Assembly (NCBI RefSeq): GCF_000344155.1
Contig: NZ_BAOQ01000014.1
Coordinates: forward strand, 1 to 64,000
DNA length: 64,000 bases
Direction of reading: 5' to 3'
DNA from: Gordonia paraffinivorans NBRC 108238
Lineage (GTDB): Bacteria; Actinomycetota; Actinomycetes; Mycobacteriales; Mycobacteriaceae
Positions 43,261-52,842 of the stretch are shown piece by piece (within the stretch, counting starts at the first letter, position 1; each line of letters opens with the position of its first letter). The notes under the pieces were generated by a model. It had not been told where the DNA came from. It did no database searches and worked only from the letters and a program-made list of their open reading frames with translations. Made by a program: the position numbers and the translations under genes.

Positions 43261-44307
43261 ATGTGCACACGAGTGATCTGGCCCGACGCCAACGGTTCGG
43301 TGCTGGTCGGCAGGAACATGGACTTCCACAAAGACCTGATGACCAACCTGTGGACGCAGCCACGAGGGGTGAGGCGTGACGACGGCGTCAGGGGTGATCT
43401 GACCTGGACGTCGAGATTCGGCAGCGTGATCGCGACCGCCTTCGACATCATCTCCGTGGACGGGCTCAACGAAGCGGGGCTCGCCGGGCACGTCCTCTGG
43501 CTGGCGGAGTCCGACTACGGCACCTACGACGACTCTCGACCGGCGCTGAGCCAGGCCATCTGGCTGCAGTACTTCCTCGACAACTTCGCCACCGTCGACG
43601 AGGCGGTCGCGTGGATCGAGGAGACCGACGTCCAGGTCGTGCAGATGGACGACCCCACGGGCGGCGTGCGACCGACCATCCACCTCGCACTCGACGACGC
43701 CACCGGCGACTCGGCGATCATCGAGTACATCGACGGCCGCCCGAGGGTCTACCACGACCGGTCGTACGTCGTGATGACCAATTCGCCGACCTACGACAAG
43801 CAGCTCGAGTTGGTCAAGCGGTACCAGGGGCTCGGCGGTGACCAGCCGCTTCCGGGTTCCACCCTCGCGGCCGACCGGTTTGCGCGGGCGTCGTACTACG
43901 TGAAGCGGCTCGCCCGGCCCAGCACCCAGGTGGAGGGCATCGCCGCGATGTTCAGCGTCATCCGCAACGCCGCGCAGCCGTTCCGAATCCCGGATCCCGG
44001 CAAGCCCGATGCGTCCCAGACCATCTGGCAGACGGTGACGGACCTGACGAACAAGCGCTACGTCTTCGAGTCCACGACCCGGCCCAACATCGTCTGGGTC
44101 GATCTCGACGATCTCGACCTCGGTGAGGGCGCTCGCCAACTCAAGCTCGACTTGTGTGGTCGCCTCGCACTCGAGGGCGGGCTCGCGGGCAACGTCGGCG
44201 CCTGCTTCGAGGACGCCGGGCCGATGACCTTCCTGTCCTTGCAGATTCTCGAAGAACTGGAGATGGCCGCTGCGGACCAGGGTGGCGGCGACAAGCCCCA
44301 GGCGTGA
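43261..44307 (+). CDS. Choloylglycine/penicillin V acylase-family Ntn hydrolase
   Basis: This 348-residue linear-amide C-N hydrolase has the N-terminal Cys nucleophile at position 2, exposed after Met removal (MCTRVIW). GRNMDF gives the Asp of the active site and VVMTNSPTYDKQ the Asn/Tyr region. There is no signal peptide, so a cytoplasmic enzyme that deacylates N-acyl amino acids or lactones is likely. In some bacteria such enzymes quench acyl-homoserine lactones. It is divergent from the amidohydrolase across 270 bp. Confidence 0.9.
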   Translation: MCTRVIWPDANGSVLVGRNMDFHKDLMTNLWTQPRGVRRDDGVRGDLTWTSRFGSVIATAFDIISVDGLNEAGLAGHVLWLAESDYGTYDDSRPALSQAIWLQYFLDNFATVDEAVAWIEETDVQVVQMDDPTGGVRPTIHLALDDATGDSAIIEYIDGRPRVYHDRSYVVMTNSPTYDKQLELVKRYQGLGGDQPLPGSTLAADRFARASYYVKRLARPSTQVEGIAAMFSVIRNAAQPFRIPDPGKPDASQTIWQTVTDLTNKRYVFESTTRPNIVWVDLDDLDLGEGARQLKLDLCGRLALEGGLAGNVGACFEDAGPMTFLSLQILEELEMAAADQGGGDKPQA

Positions 44308-44404
44308 CACGCCCGGACCGCGCAGACGATTGCGGCCGGTCCGCTCCCGAAGAGGGAACGGATCGGCCGCAGCCGTATGTGTGTCCTACCGGTCGATCAT
44401 GTGT

Positions 44405-44507
44405 CCCGACGCGCGGCTCACAGGTTGATCATGTGCCCGATCGCGCCGTGGCATGCCAACCCGACACGCGGCTCACAGGTTGATCATGTGCCCGATCGCG
44501 CCATGGA
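44405..44507. repeat. Direct repeat derived from the 3' end of lpd
   Basis: Two 47-48-bp copies (44405-44452 and 44460-44507) are 55 bp apart and differ at two bases. The right copy includes the last codons and stop of lpd; the left copy lies beyond the stop. A shorter degenerate third copy (GGTCGATCATGTGTCCCGAC) is at 44391-44410. Confidence 0.8.
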
Positions 44508-45858
44508 ACGTCTCCTGGAGCGCTTCCGACATGGTCGGGTGGGTGTGCACGTTGCGCGCCAGTTCCTTGGCGGTCAGGTCCCACTTGTGGGCCAGGGTCA
44601 TCTCCGGGAGCATCTCGGAGACGTTGTCGCCCACCAGGTGTCCGCCGAGCAGTTCGTCGGTGTCGGCGTTGGTGATGAGCTTGGCGAAGCCGGCGGTCTC
44701 GCCGAGTCCCTGGGCCTTGCCGTTCGCGGTGAACGGGAACGTGGTGGCCTTGACGTTGTAACCCTCGTCCTTGGCCTGCTGCTCGGTGAGGCCGAACGAC
44801 GCGACCTGCGGCTGACAGAAGGTCGCACGCGGCATGAACCGGTAGTCGCCGAGCGTCATGGTCTCCACGCCGGCGATGGTCTCGGCGGCGACGACGCCCT
44901 GGGCCTCGGCGACGTGGGCGAGCTGCAGCTTGGCGGTGACGTCGCCGATCGCGTAGATGCCGTCGACGTTGGTGCGCATGTAGTCGTCGATGGCGATGGC
45001 GCCGCGTTCGGTGAGCTCGACGCCGGTGTTCTCGAGTCCGTAGCCCTCGACGCGCGGCGCGAATCCGACGGACATGAGGACCTTGTCGACGGTGAGCTCG
45101 CCGGCCTTGCCCTTGGCGTCCTCGTAGGTGACGGTGACGTTGTCGCCGTTGTCGGTGACGCTCTGGACCTTGGTGGAGGTCAGCAGCTTCACGCCGAGCT
45201 TCTTGTACTCTTTGGCGACGGCCTTCGACGAGTCGGCGTCCTCGTTGGGCAGGACGCGGTCGAGGAACTCGATGATGGTGACGTCGACGCCGTAGTTGGC
45301 GAGGACGTAGCCGAACTCCATGCCGATGGCGCCGGCGCCGACGATGACGATCGACTCGGGGAGTTCGCGGGTCAGGATCTGGGTCTCGTAGGTGACCACG
45401 TTGTCCGAGAGCTCGACGCCCGGCAGCAGCTTGACCGTCGAGCCGGTGTCGATGATGACGTTGTCGAACGTGATCTCACGATCGCCGACCATGATGGTCT
45501 TGGCGTCCTTGAAGACGCCGTAACCGTCGATCTCGGTGATCTTGTTCTTCTTCATCAGGAAGTGGACACCCTTGACGATGCCCTCCGAGACCTTGCGGCT
45601 GCGGTCGAATGCCGCGCCGAAGTCGAAGGACACATCGCCGCTGATGCCGAAGGTCTTCGCCTGATGGTTGAAGATGTGCGCGAGTTCGGCATTTCGGAGC
45701 AACGCCTTGGACGGGATACATCCGACGTTGAGACACACACCGCCCCAGTACTTCTCCTCGATGACGGCGGTTTTCATGCCCAGCTGAGCCGACCGGATCG
45801 CGGCTACGTACCCACCTGGACCTGCACCCAATACAACTGTTTCGAAGTGTTCAGCCAC
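44473..45858 (-). CDS. lpd: Dihydrolipoamide dehydrogenase
   Basis: This 461-residue flavoprotein reoxidises dihydrolipoamide in 2-oxo-acid dehydrogenase complexes with NAD. The FAD motif GAGPGGY is at 11-17, the redox pair CLNVGC at Cys42/Cys47, the NAD motif [10 protein letters not shown] in the middle, and the C-terminal VHTHPTMSE supplies the base. It is the LpdC type, which in mycobacteria also serves the antioxidant AhpD/DlaT system. GTG 45858 was chosen because [13 protein letters not shown] is the family start. A tandem repeat begins in its last codons. Confidence 0.96.
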   Translation of the reverse strand: MAEHFETVVLGAGPGGYVAAIRSAQLGMKTAVIEEKYWGGVCLNVGCIPSKALLRNAELAHIFNHQAKTFGISGDVSFDFGAAFDRSRKVSEGIVKGVHFLMKKNKITEIDGYGVFKDAKTIMVGDREITFDNVIIDTGSTVKLLPGVELSDNVVTYETQILTRELPESIVIVGAGAIGMEFGYVLANYGVDVTIIEFLDRVLPNEDADSSKAVAKEYKKLGVKLLTSTKVQSVTDNGDNVTVTYEDAKGKAGELTVDKVLMSVGFAPRVEGYGLENTGVELTERGAIAIDDYMRTNVDGIYAIGDVTAKLQLAHVAEAQGVVAAETIAGVETMTLGDYRFMPRATFCQPQVASFGLTEQQAKDEGYNVKATTFPFTANGKAQGLGETAGFAKLITNADTDELLGGHLVGDNVSEMLPEMTLAHKWDLTAKELARNVHTHPTMSEALQETFHGAIGHMINL

Positions 45859-45928
45859 GCCATTCACCCTACGTCTCGGCCGTGGGCCGCCGCAGTCCGT
45901 CCCACTACTCGGGGGTAACCGGCGCCAG

Positions 45929-45949
45929 GATTCAATCACTGATTGAATC
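45929..45949. promoter_or_regulatory. Perfect 21-bp palindrome, putative TetR operator
   Basis: GATTCAATCA and TGATTGAATC flank a single C in perfect symmetry. It lies 29 bp before the TetR start and 71 bp before the lpd start, between two divergent genes. TetR proteins commonly bind such dyads in their own promoter. Confidence 0.75.
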
Positions 45950-45977
45950 GTTGTTTGATCTGTGGTTTCATCCACGT

Positions 45978-46577
45978 GTGACCCAGACCACCGGCGAGCT
46001 CCCATCGGGGACCGGTCCGTCGGCGACCCGCGAGGTCCTCCTCGACGTCGCCGAGCGGCTGTTCCTGACCGAGGGCTACGACCGGGTGTCGATACGCGCG
46101 ATCTGCGCGGCGGCCGACGCCAACCCCGCCGCGGTGCACTATCACTTCGGGACCAAGGACGATCTGACGATCGCGCTCCTGGAATCCCGACTGGCCCCGC
46201 GGTGGTCCGATCCGCTGTCGGAGATCGACCCGGGGCGGCATTCGGTGCGGCAGATCGTCGACGTGCTCCTCGCGCCCTTCGTCGAACTCCAGGGCGACCC
46301 GACCGGGCACCTGCACCTGCAGCTGCTCTCTCGCTTCGTCCTGACCCGCCCGAAGATCAACTGGACCGCCCGCTGGTTCGGCCTCGACCCGTTCGCCGAC
46401 ATCCTGCTCGACGCGGTCCCCGGCCTGCCGGCGCGAGCCGCCCGACGCCGCTGGGCGCTCGCCTTCCAGCTGATCCTCCTGCGATTCGGGGACAGCGAGC
46501 GCCTCGATCCCGCGGCGGTCGAGGCGCTCGCCGGTTTCGTGACCGCCGGGCTCTCGGCGCCGCCGGAGCCGTCGTGA
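45978..46577 (+). CDS. TetR-family regulator
   Basis: This 199-residue regulator has the helix-turn-helix at about 30-60 ([20 protein letters not shown]). The TetR C-terminal domain contains an [16 protein letters not shown] segment. The GTG start was taken because the upstream frame crosses the palindrome. It probably controls itself and the downstream reductase gene through 45929-45949; lpd could also be affected. Confidence 0.88.
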   Translation: MTQTTGELPSGTGPSATREVLLDVAERLFLTEGYDRVSIRAICAAADANPAAVHYHFGTKDDLTIALLESRLAPRWSDPLSEIDPGRHSVRQIVDVLLAPFVELQGDPTGHLHLQLLSRFVLTRPKINWTARWFGLDPFADILLDAVPGLPARAARRRWALAFQLILLRFGDSERLDPAAVEALAGFVTAGLSAPPEPS

Positions 46578-46683
46578 CGGCCTCCCCGCGTCCCGCGCCT
46601 CGGGCAACCACCCGCCGCCGGTGACAGCGACCGGACCGACCAGACAACCCAGTTCAGCCCCGCCCCAACCGAAAGGAACCCTC

Positions 46684-47958
46684 GTGGCCAGCCCGACCAC
46701 CGGACCGTTCAGCCCCGCCCAGCTCGGACCGCTCACCCTGCGCAACCGCCTCATCAAGTGCGCGACCTTCGAGGGCATGACGCCCGACGCCCTCGTGACC
46801 GACGATCTCATCGAGTTCCATCGCGAGGTCGCCGCCGGCGGCGTCGCGATGTCGACCGTCGCCTACTGCGCCGTCTCCCCCGAGGGACGCACCGACCGCC
46901 ACCAGATCTGGATGCGCCCCGAGGCCGTGCCCGGCCTGAAGAAGCTCACCGACGCCATCCACGCCGAGGGTGCGCTCGCCGCGGCCCAGCTCGGACACGC
47001 CGGTCCCGTCGCCAACGCGGCGTCCAACCGCGCCAAGGCCTGGGCCCCCGGCCGCCTGCCCTCCCCGCTGGGCATGTCGATGTGCCACAAGCCGTCGGTG
47101 GACGAACTCGCCGAGCTGCGGCAGAAGTTCCGCCGGGCCGCGCGGCTGGCCGTCGACTCCGGCTTCGACGGACTCGAGATCCACTGCGGCCACAACTACC
47201 TCATCTCCAGCTTCCTGTCCCCGCTGCTCAACCACCGGCGCGACGAGTACGGCGGCAGCCTGGTCAACCGCGCCCGCCTCGCCCGCGAGGTCCTCGAGAC
47301 CGTCCGCGACGAGGTCGGCGACGAGGCCGCGATCTGGGTGAAGCTCAACACCTACGACGGCGTCGGCCGCCCCGACATCGAGCGTTCCCCGCAGGCGCGC
47401 GCCAAGGGCCCGGCGAAGTTCGGCAGCTTCAACGTCGACGAGGCCTGCCAGGTGGCGCAGCTGTTGGAGTCCGACGGATACATCGACGCCATCGAGCCCA
47501 CGGCCGGCAGCTCGCTCCTCAACCCGATGTACCTGTTCCACGGCGAGGCGCCGCGCAAGGAGTTCGCCGCCGCCTTCTCCGGCCCGATGAAGTACGGGCT
47601 CAAGGCCTTTGCGCCGTTCTTCCTCAAGCGCTACCAGTACCATGACGGCTACCTGCTGCCGTTGGCCCGGGAACTGCGCAAGTCGGTGAAGCTCCCGATG
47701 ATCCTGCTCGGCGGCATCACCGACCGCGCGTCGATGGACATGGCGCTGGACGAGGGGTTCGAGTTCATGGCGATGGGGCGTGCGATCCTGCGCGAGCCCG
47801 ATCTGCCGCTCCGCATCGCCGAGGACCCCTCGACGCGATCGCGCTGCGTGCACTGCAACCTGTGCATGCCGACGATCTACTCGTCCACCCGGTGCCCCAT
47901 CCGGACCGGCGAGGTCCCCGATCCCCTGCCGGCGGCGTCGTCGACCGGCGCGCAGTGA
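46684..47958 (+). CDS. NADH:flavin oxidoreductase (Old Yellow Enzyme family)
   Basis: This 424-residue FMN-dependent TIM-barrel enzyme has LGPLTLRNRLIKCATFEGM at the N-terminus, QLGHAG, the HCGHNYLISSFLSPLLN active-site region and the FMN phosphate motif ILLGGI. A CVHCNLCMP plus later Cys cluster near the C-terminus recalls the iron-sulphur-binding region of 2,4-dienoyl-CoA reductases. No second Rossmann domain follows, so it is a short form. AAAGGAA precedes the GTG. The TetR gene upstream is the likely regulator. Confidence 0.9.
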   Translation: MASPTTGPFSPAQLGPLTLRNRLIKCATFEGMTPDALVTDDLIEFHREVAAGGVAMSTVAYCAVSPEGRTDRHQIWMRPEAVPGLKKLTDAIHAEGALAAAQLGHAGPVANAASNRAKAWAPGRLPSPLGMSMCHKPSVDELAELRQKFRRAARLAVDSGFDGLEIHCGHNYLISSFLSPLLNHRRDEYGGSLVNRARLAREVLETVRDEVGDEAAIWVKLNTYDGVGRPDIERSPQARAKGPAKFGSFNVDEACQVAQLLESDGYIDAIEPTAGSSLLNPMYLFHGEAPRKEFAAAFSGPMKYGLKAFAPFFLKRYQYHDGYLLPLARELRKSVKLPMILLGGITDRASMDMALDEGFEFMAMGRAILREPDLPLRIAEDPSTRSRCVHCNLCMPTIYSSTRCPIRTGEVPDPLPAASSTGAQ

Positions 47959-48083
47959 TCTGAGCCCGGACACCGCCCGGACGGAGAGGATCGATCCCGT
48001 CCGGGCGGTGTCGATTCCGGACCCGATCCGACGCGCCGTGGAGCCGGGTGTCGTGCGATCGGCCCGGATCGGCCCCGACCGCC

Positions 48084-49751
48084 CTATGGTCGACGGACGA
48101 ACACGCCGTCGCTGACCTCGTCGTCGTAGTACTCGATGATCATCCTCGGCCCGTCGAAGGTGACCTTGGAGATCGAGCCGAGTTCCGCGTTCTCGTCGTG
48201 CAGGTCGAAGGTGAAGGTGTTGCCGTCCCAATGGGTGAGTTCGTGCTTGCGCACTCCCCCGGGCCCCATCTCGAGAATGAGCTTCCCGTCGCGCTCGACG
48301 ATCGTCGCCGGGCCGTAGACCGCGTTGGCGTAGGTGCCGACCAACGTCGGCAACGGCTGCGGCGGTGCCGGATTCGCGGGCGGCCTCTTGCCGACGAGTT
48401 CGCCGGAGGGTTTGCTCATCGCCGCATACGCCCGGGCGTACAGCTCGCGCCAGTCGCTGCGGATCTCCCCGAACTGGACCAGATCCATGTACTCCATGGC
48501 CAGGGCGTCGGCGGCCCCGACGGGCGCGGCGTTGGTCAGCACCACGATCGCCGTGTCCGCCGAGGGCAGGATGGAGATCATCGTGCCCGCACCCGATGCG
48601 AACGCCCCGGCGTGGCTGAACTGCGTGCGGGCGTCGGAGGTGACGCCGACGTTGAACCCGAAACCGTAGGAGCCGGTCCGGGCGTCGGGGTTCGCGGGCG
48701 GATTCGAGATCACCTGCGGGGTCATCGCGGGTAGCAGGGCCTCCGGTTCGACGACCTGGTTGCCGTCGTGTCTGCCCTGCGCGAGAACCATTTTCAGCCA
48801 GGTGGCCATGTCGTCCACGTTCGAGCTGACCCCACCGGCCGGCGCCTGCGGGTCGGGCTGACGGGGGATGTCGGACCTGACCCACTCGTCGTCGACCCGG
48901 ATGTGCCCGACCGCGCGATCGGGGCGCGCGACGAAGTCGGCGTGACGGGAACTCGTGGACGCCATCCCGAGGGGACCGTAGATCAGGTCCCGGGAGAGCG
49001 TCGGCCAGTCCTTGCCGGCCTTGGCCGCGACCGCCTCCGCCCCGGCGGTCAGCCCGAAGTTGGTGTAGGCGTAGCTGATCCGAAACGGGTCGAGCGGCAT
49101 GAACCGCATCCGCTGGAGGACCTCGGTCTGCGAGTACCCCATGTCCTCGAGCTTGTCCCCGGCGTGGTCGGGGAGACCCGAACGGTGCGAATACATGTCC
49201 CCGACCGTGACGGTGCGGGTGACGTACGGCTCCGACAGCGCGAACCACGGCAGCCCCTCGATGACGGGCATGTCCCAGGAGGTGATGTCGTCGCCCACCG
49301 CCGCGGCCACCACCGTGGCGCCGACCGGCTTCGACACCGAGGCGAGCTGGAACACCGTTGCGGTGTCGACCTTCTCCCCGGTGGTCACGTCGCGGACACC
49401 GAATCCCTTCGCGTACTTGGTCTCCCCGCCCGAGACCACGGCCACCGCCATGCCCGGGATGCCGGTGGACCCCATCAGCGAGGCCACCAGGCCGTCGAGC
49501 TGGGCGACGGCCTTGTCCACCGCGTCGGAGGGCAGCGGGGTCGCGTCGACCTCGTTCGGGTTCACCAGCGCCGACGCGCCGGACGGTTCCGAGGCGACCG
49601 GGCCCTGCGACGATCCGCTGTCGCAGGCCGCGACCAGGACGACGGCCGTCAGTGCCGCGCATGTCGCGAGCGACAGGCGCCCCCGGTTCGGCGACCTCCG
49701 CATCGTGCGGGTGGGGACTGGTTCTCGCCGTGCCGGGGCGGAGGTGGACAT
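48084..49751 (-). CDS. Beta-lactamase-family serine hydrolase lipoprotein
   Basis: This 555-residue protein has an Arg-rich n-region, a hydrophobic segment and lipobox V-A-A-C at about residue 43, predicting an anchored lipoprotein. The class C/DD-peptidase-like fold has the nucleophile motif SVSK and the Y-x-N motif YTN, with a third motif expected near SHAGAF. A C-terminal beta-rich extension of about 110 residues follows, as in many esterase-type members. An esterase, D-aminopeptidase or transpeptidase activity cannot be told apart by eye. GGAGAACCC precedes ATG 49751. Confidence 0.88.
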   Translation of the reverse strand: MSTSAPARREPVPTRTMRRSPNRGRLSLATCAALTAVVLVAACDSGSSQGPVASEPSGASALVNPNEVDATPLPSDAVDKAVAQLDGLVASLMGSTGIPGMAVAVVSGGETKYAKGFGVRDVTTGEKVDTATVFQLASVSKPVGATVVAAAVGDDITSWDMPVIEGLPWFALSEPYVTRTVTVGDMYSHRSGLPDHAGDKLEDMGYSQTEVLQRMRFMPLDPFRISYAYTNFGLTAGAEAVAAKAGKDWPTLSRDLIYGPLGMASTSSRHADFVARPDRAVGHIRVDDEWVRSDIPRQPDPQAPAGGVSSNVDDMATWLKMVLAQGRHDGNQVVEPEALLPAMTPQVISNPPANPDARTGSYGFGFNVGVTSDARTQFSHAGAFASGAGTMISILPSADTAIVVLTNAAPVGAADALAMEYMDLVQFGEIRSDWRELYARAYAAMSKPSGELVGKRPPANPAPPQPLPTLVGTYANAVYGPATIVERDGKLILEMGPGGVRKHELTHWDGNTFTFDLHDENAELGSISKVTFDGPRMIIEYYDDEVSDGVFVRRP

Positions 49752-49924
49752 GGGTTCTCCTGTCGTCGCTGCCGCGACGATACCGCCCGAACACACTCTC
49801 CGACCGGGGTTCACGCAGTTCAGCACCGTGACACGGGCCGATCGGGGCACGTCGACCGCCACCCGGCGGCGAGGCCCGGTCTCCTCGGCCCCCTCCGCCG
49901 GATCCGCCCGCGTAGGTTGGAGCC

Positions 49925-51976
49925 ATGACCGAGCATGCCGATCCGACCCCTGGCACCGACGATCCCTACATCTGGCTCGAGGACGTCACCGGCGACGAGG
50001 CACTGTCCTGGGTCCGTTCCCACAACGAGCCGACGGTCGAGGCGCTCACGTCCTCGGACCGCTTCCGGGAGATGGAGTCGTCGACGCTGGCGATCCTCGA
50101 CACCGACGACCGCATCCCGTTCGTGCGGCGCCGCGGTGAGTTCCTCTACAACTTCTGGCGGGACGCGAACAACCCGCGCGGCCTGTGGCGGCGCACCACC
50201 CTGGAGTCCTACACGACGGACTCACCCGAGTGGGAGATCCTCATCGACGTCGACGACCTCGCGCGCGCCGAGGACGAGAACTGGGTGTGGGCCGGGGCGA
50301 CCGTGCTGCGCCCCGGTTACGACCGCGCGCTGATCTCACTGTCCCGCGGCGGTGCCGACGCAAGCGTCGTCCGCGAGTTCGACATCCCGTCCCGGCAGTG
50401 GGTCACCGACGGTTTCGTCCTGCCCGAGAACAAGTCGAACGTCGGCTGGATCGACCGCGACACGGTCTTCGTCGGAACGGACTTCGGCGAGCAACCGGAC
50501 GGGTTCGGCTCGCTGACCGACTCCGGATACCCGCGGGTGGTCAAGCGCTGGTCGCGCGGCACCCCGCTCGAGGACGCGGTGACCGTCTTCGCCGGCGAGA
50601 AGGGCGACGTCGCCGTGCACGCCCAGCACGACGACACCCCGGGATATGAGCGCGATTTCGTCAGCAGGTCGACCGACTTCTTCAACGCGCTGCTCTACGA
50701 ACTGCGCAACGGCGAGCCCGAACTCGTCGACGTGCCCACGGATTCCCACGCCGGGGTGCGGATGTCCTGGCTGACGGTGATGACGAGGTCCGAATGGGAG
50801 CTCAAGGGAACCACCTACGCCCCGGGCACGCTCCTGGTGTTCGACTACGACGCCTACCGCGCCGGCGAGCGCGACGCGACGGTGCTCTTCACCCCCGATG
50901 CCCACACGAGCATCGTCGACTACGCCTTCACCCGTTCGCATCTCATCATCACGACCCTGCACGACGTCCACACCCGGGTGCAGGTGCGCGAACTCGGCAG
51001 CTGGGAGGTCGTCGAGCAGCCGGGCCTGCCCGAACTGGCGACCGTGTCGGTCCTCGACACCGATCCGGACGAGAGCGACGAGGTCTTCTGGATGGCCTCG
51101 TCGTTCACCGATCCGCCCAGTCTGCTGCACGGCGACAGCGGCCGCGCTCCCCGCGTCATCAAGCAGAGCCCGGCCTTCTTCGACCCCGAATCGCTGATCG
51201 CCGAACAGTTCTTCGCGACCTCCGACGACGGCACGAAGGTCCCCTACTTCGTGATCCGGCGGCGCGACGTGACCAGCGGCCCCACCCTGCTGTACGGCTA
51301 CGGGGGCTTCGAGAACTCGCTGACGCCGAGCTACCTGTCGGTCTCCGGCGTCAACTGGGTCGAGCGCGGCGGCATCTACGTGATCGCCAACATCCGGGGT
51401 GGCGGCGAGTACGGTCCGTCGTGGCACACGCAGGCGCAGAAGGCGGGCCGCCACAAGGTGTACGAGGACTTCGCCGCGGTCGCGCGGGCACTCGTCGAAC
51501 AGGGACTCACCACGCCGGAACAGCTCGGCGCACAGGGCGGGTCCAACGGGGGCCTGCTCATGGGCGTGATGCTCACCCGGTACCCGGAGTTGTTCGGCGC
51601 CCTGGTCTGCCAGGTTCCGCTCATCGACATGAAGCGCTACCACCTGCTGCTCGCCGGCGCATCGTGGATGGCCGAGTACGGCGACCCCGACGACCCGGAG
51701 GAGTGGGAGTTCATGAAGCCGTTCTCCCCCTACCAGAACATCGACGCTGACAAGAAGTACCCGCCGATCCTGGTGACCACCTCCACCCGCGACGACCGCG
51801 TGCATCCCGGTCACGCCCGCAAATTCGTTGCACTCCTGGAGGAAACGGGTCACGAGGTGATGTACTACGAGAACATCGAGGGCGGTCACGGCGGCGCCGC
51901 GGACAACAGGCAGGCGGCGTTCAAGTCGGCACTCGCGTTCGAGTTCCTCTGGCGCACACTGACTCCGGGCGAGTAG
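49925..51976 (+). CDS. Prolyl oligopeptidase (S9A)
   Basis: This 683-residue cytoplasmic serine peptidase opens with DDPYIWLEDVTGDEAL, typical of the family. The beta-propeller part spans about 80-410. The catalytic domain has the nucleophile GGSNGGLLMG, the Asp loop RDDRVHPGHARKF and the His in GGHGGA. It cleaves after Pro in short peptides, and there is no signal peptide. Length agrees with S9A enzymes. Confidence 0.93.
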   Translation: MTEHADPTPGTDDPYIWLEDVTGDEALSWVRSHNEPTVEALTSSDRFREMESSTLAILDTDDRIPFVRRRGEFLYNFWRDANNPRGLWRRTTLESYTTDSPEWEILIDVDDLARAEDENWVWAGATVLRPGYDRALISLSRGGADASVVREFDIPSRQWVTDGFVLPENKSNVGWIDRDTVFVGTDFGEQPDGFGSLTDSGYPRVVKRWSRGTPLEDAVTVFAGEKGDVAVHAQHDDTPGYERDFVSRSTDFFNALLYELRNGEPELVDVPTDSHAGVRMSWLTVMTRSEWELKGTTYAPGTLLVFDYDAYRAGERDATVLFTPDAHTSIVDYAFTRSHLIITTLHDVHTRVQVRELGSWEVVEQPGLPELATVSVLDTDPDESDEVFWMASSFTDPPSLLHGDSGRAPRVIKQSPAFFDPESLIAEQFFATSDDGTKVPYFVIRRRDVTSGPTLLYGYGGFENSLTPSYLSVSGVNWVERGGIYVIANIRGGGEYGPSWHTQAQKAGRHKVYEDFAAVARALVEQGLTTPEQLGAQGGSNGGLLMGVMLTRYPELFGALVCQVPLIDMKRYHLLLAGASWMAEYGDPDDPEEWEFMKPFSPYQNIDADKKYPPILVTTSTRDDRVHPGHARKFVALLEETGHEVMYYENIEGGHGGAADNRQAAFKSALAFEFLWRTLTPGE

Positions 51977-52043
51977 ACGCGCAGCGCCCGCGGCCGGAGG
52001 CCGGCCGACAACCGACGACCCGCACGACGAGAACGAGGAAACG

Positions 52044-52739
52044 ATGGGCATCGACTACACCAAACGTCCGAAGAACCAACCGCCGCCGCAGCCTCCCGCG
52101 ACGACGCCGACCCCCGGCCAGCAACCGCCGGCACAGCCGGTGTCGCTGTCCAAGATCACGCTGACCAAGTCGGCGCCGAGCGTGTCCCTGACCAAGCAGG
52201 GCTCGGCCACCGGACAGATCCGGGTCAACCTGAACTGGACGTCGAATTCCAAGGGCGGCGGCCTGTTCCGCAAGGCCCGCGGCATCGACCTCGACCTCGC
52301 CTGCCTGTGGGAGTTCACCGACGGCAGCAAGGGCATCGTGCAGGCGCTGGGCAATTCGTTCCGGGCCCCGGTGCAGGGCACCCCGATCATCTACCTCGAC
52401 GGCGACGACCGCTCGGGGTCCGGCGGCGAGAACATGTACATCGACCTCTCGGCCACCGACCGGATCCGTCGCATCCTGATCTTCGCCTACATCTACGAGG
52501 GCACTCCGAACTGGGCGAGCGCCAACGGTGTCGTCACCCTGTATCCGGCGAGCGGACCGCAGATCGAGGTGCGCCTCGACGAGGCCGACCAGTCGGCCAT
52601 CTCGTGCGCCATCGCGCTGCTGGAGAACCGCGGCGGCGAACTCGTCGTCAACCGCGAGGTCCGCTACATCCGCGGCGCCCAGGACAAGGTCGACCAGGCC
52701 TACGGCTGGGGCATGAACTGGCGGGCCGGGCGGAAGTAG
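52044..52739 (+). CDS. TerD-family protein with Pro-rich N-terminus
   Basis: This 231-residue protein has a Pro/Gln-rich leader (about 1-33) followed by a complete TerD domain (VNLNWTSN, DLDLACLWEF, IIYLDGDDRSG-SGGEN, RILIFAYIYEG). The acidic LDGDDRSG loop is the usual calcium-binding site. TerD proteins belong to tellurite/stress response systems. None of the usual ter partners is adjacent, and it follows the prolyl oligopeptidase gene by 67 bp. Confidence 0.9.
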   Translation: MGIDYTKRPKNQPPPQPPATTPTPGQQPPAQPVSLSKITLTKSAPSVSLTKQGSATGQIRVNLNWTSNSKGGGLFRKARGIDLDLACLWEFTDGSKGIVQALGNSFRAPVQGTPIIYLDGDDRSGSGGENMYIDLSATDRIRRILIFAYIYEGTPNWASANGVVTLYPASGPQIEVRLDEADQSAISCAIALLENRGGELVVNREVRYIRGAQDKVDQAYGWGMNWRAGRK

Positions 52740-52842
52740 GAGCCTGCGACACCGGCCCCACCTGCGCCGCAGTCGGGGGCCGGTGTCGTGAGATCATCAC
52801 CTCACGCCCGCGACCGGGACGAACGCGAAAGGAACCCCCACC

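Noticed and set aside
46654..49956. A 1100-codon open frame on the minus strand
   Set aside because: It runs antisense to the OYE reductase and out of frame across the serine hydrolase; its composition is that of a high-GC shadow frame (Arg/Gly-rich, no domain).
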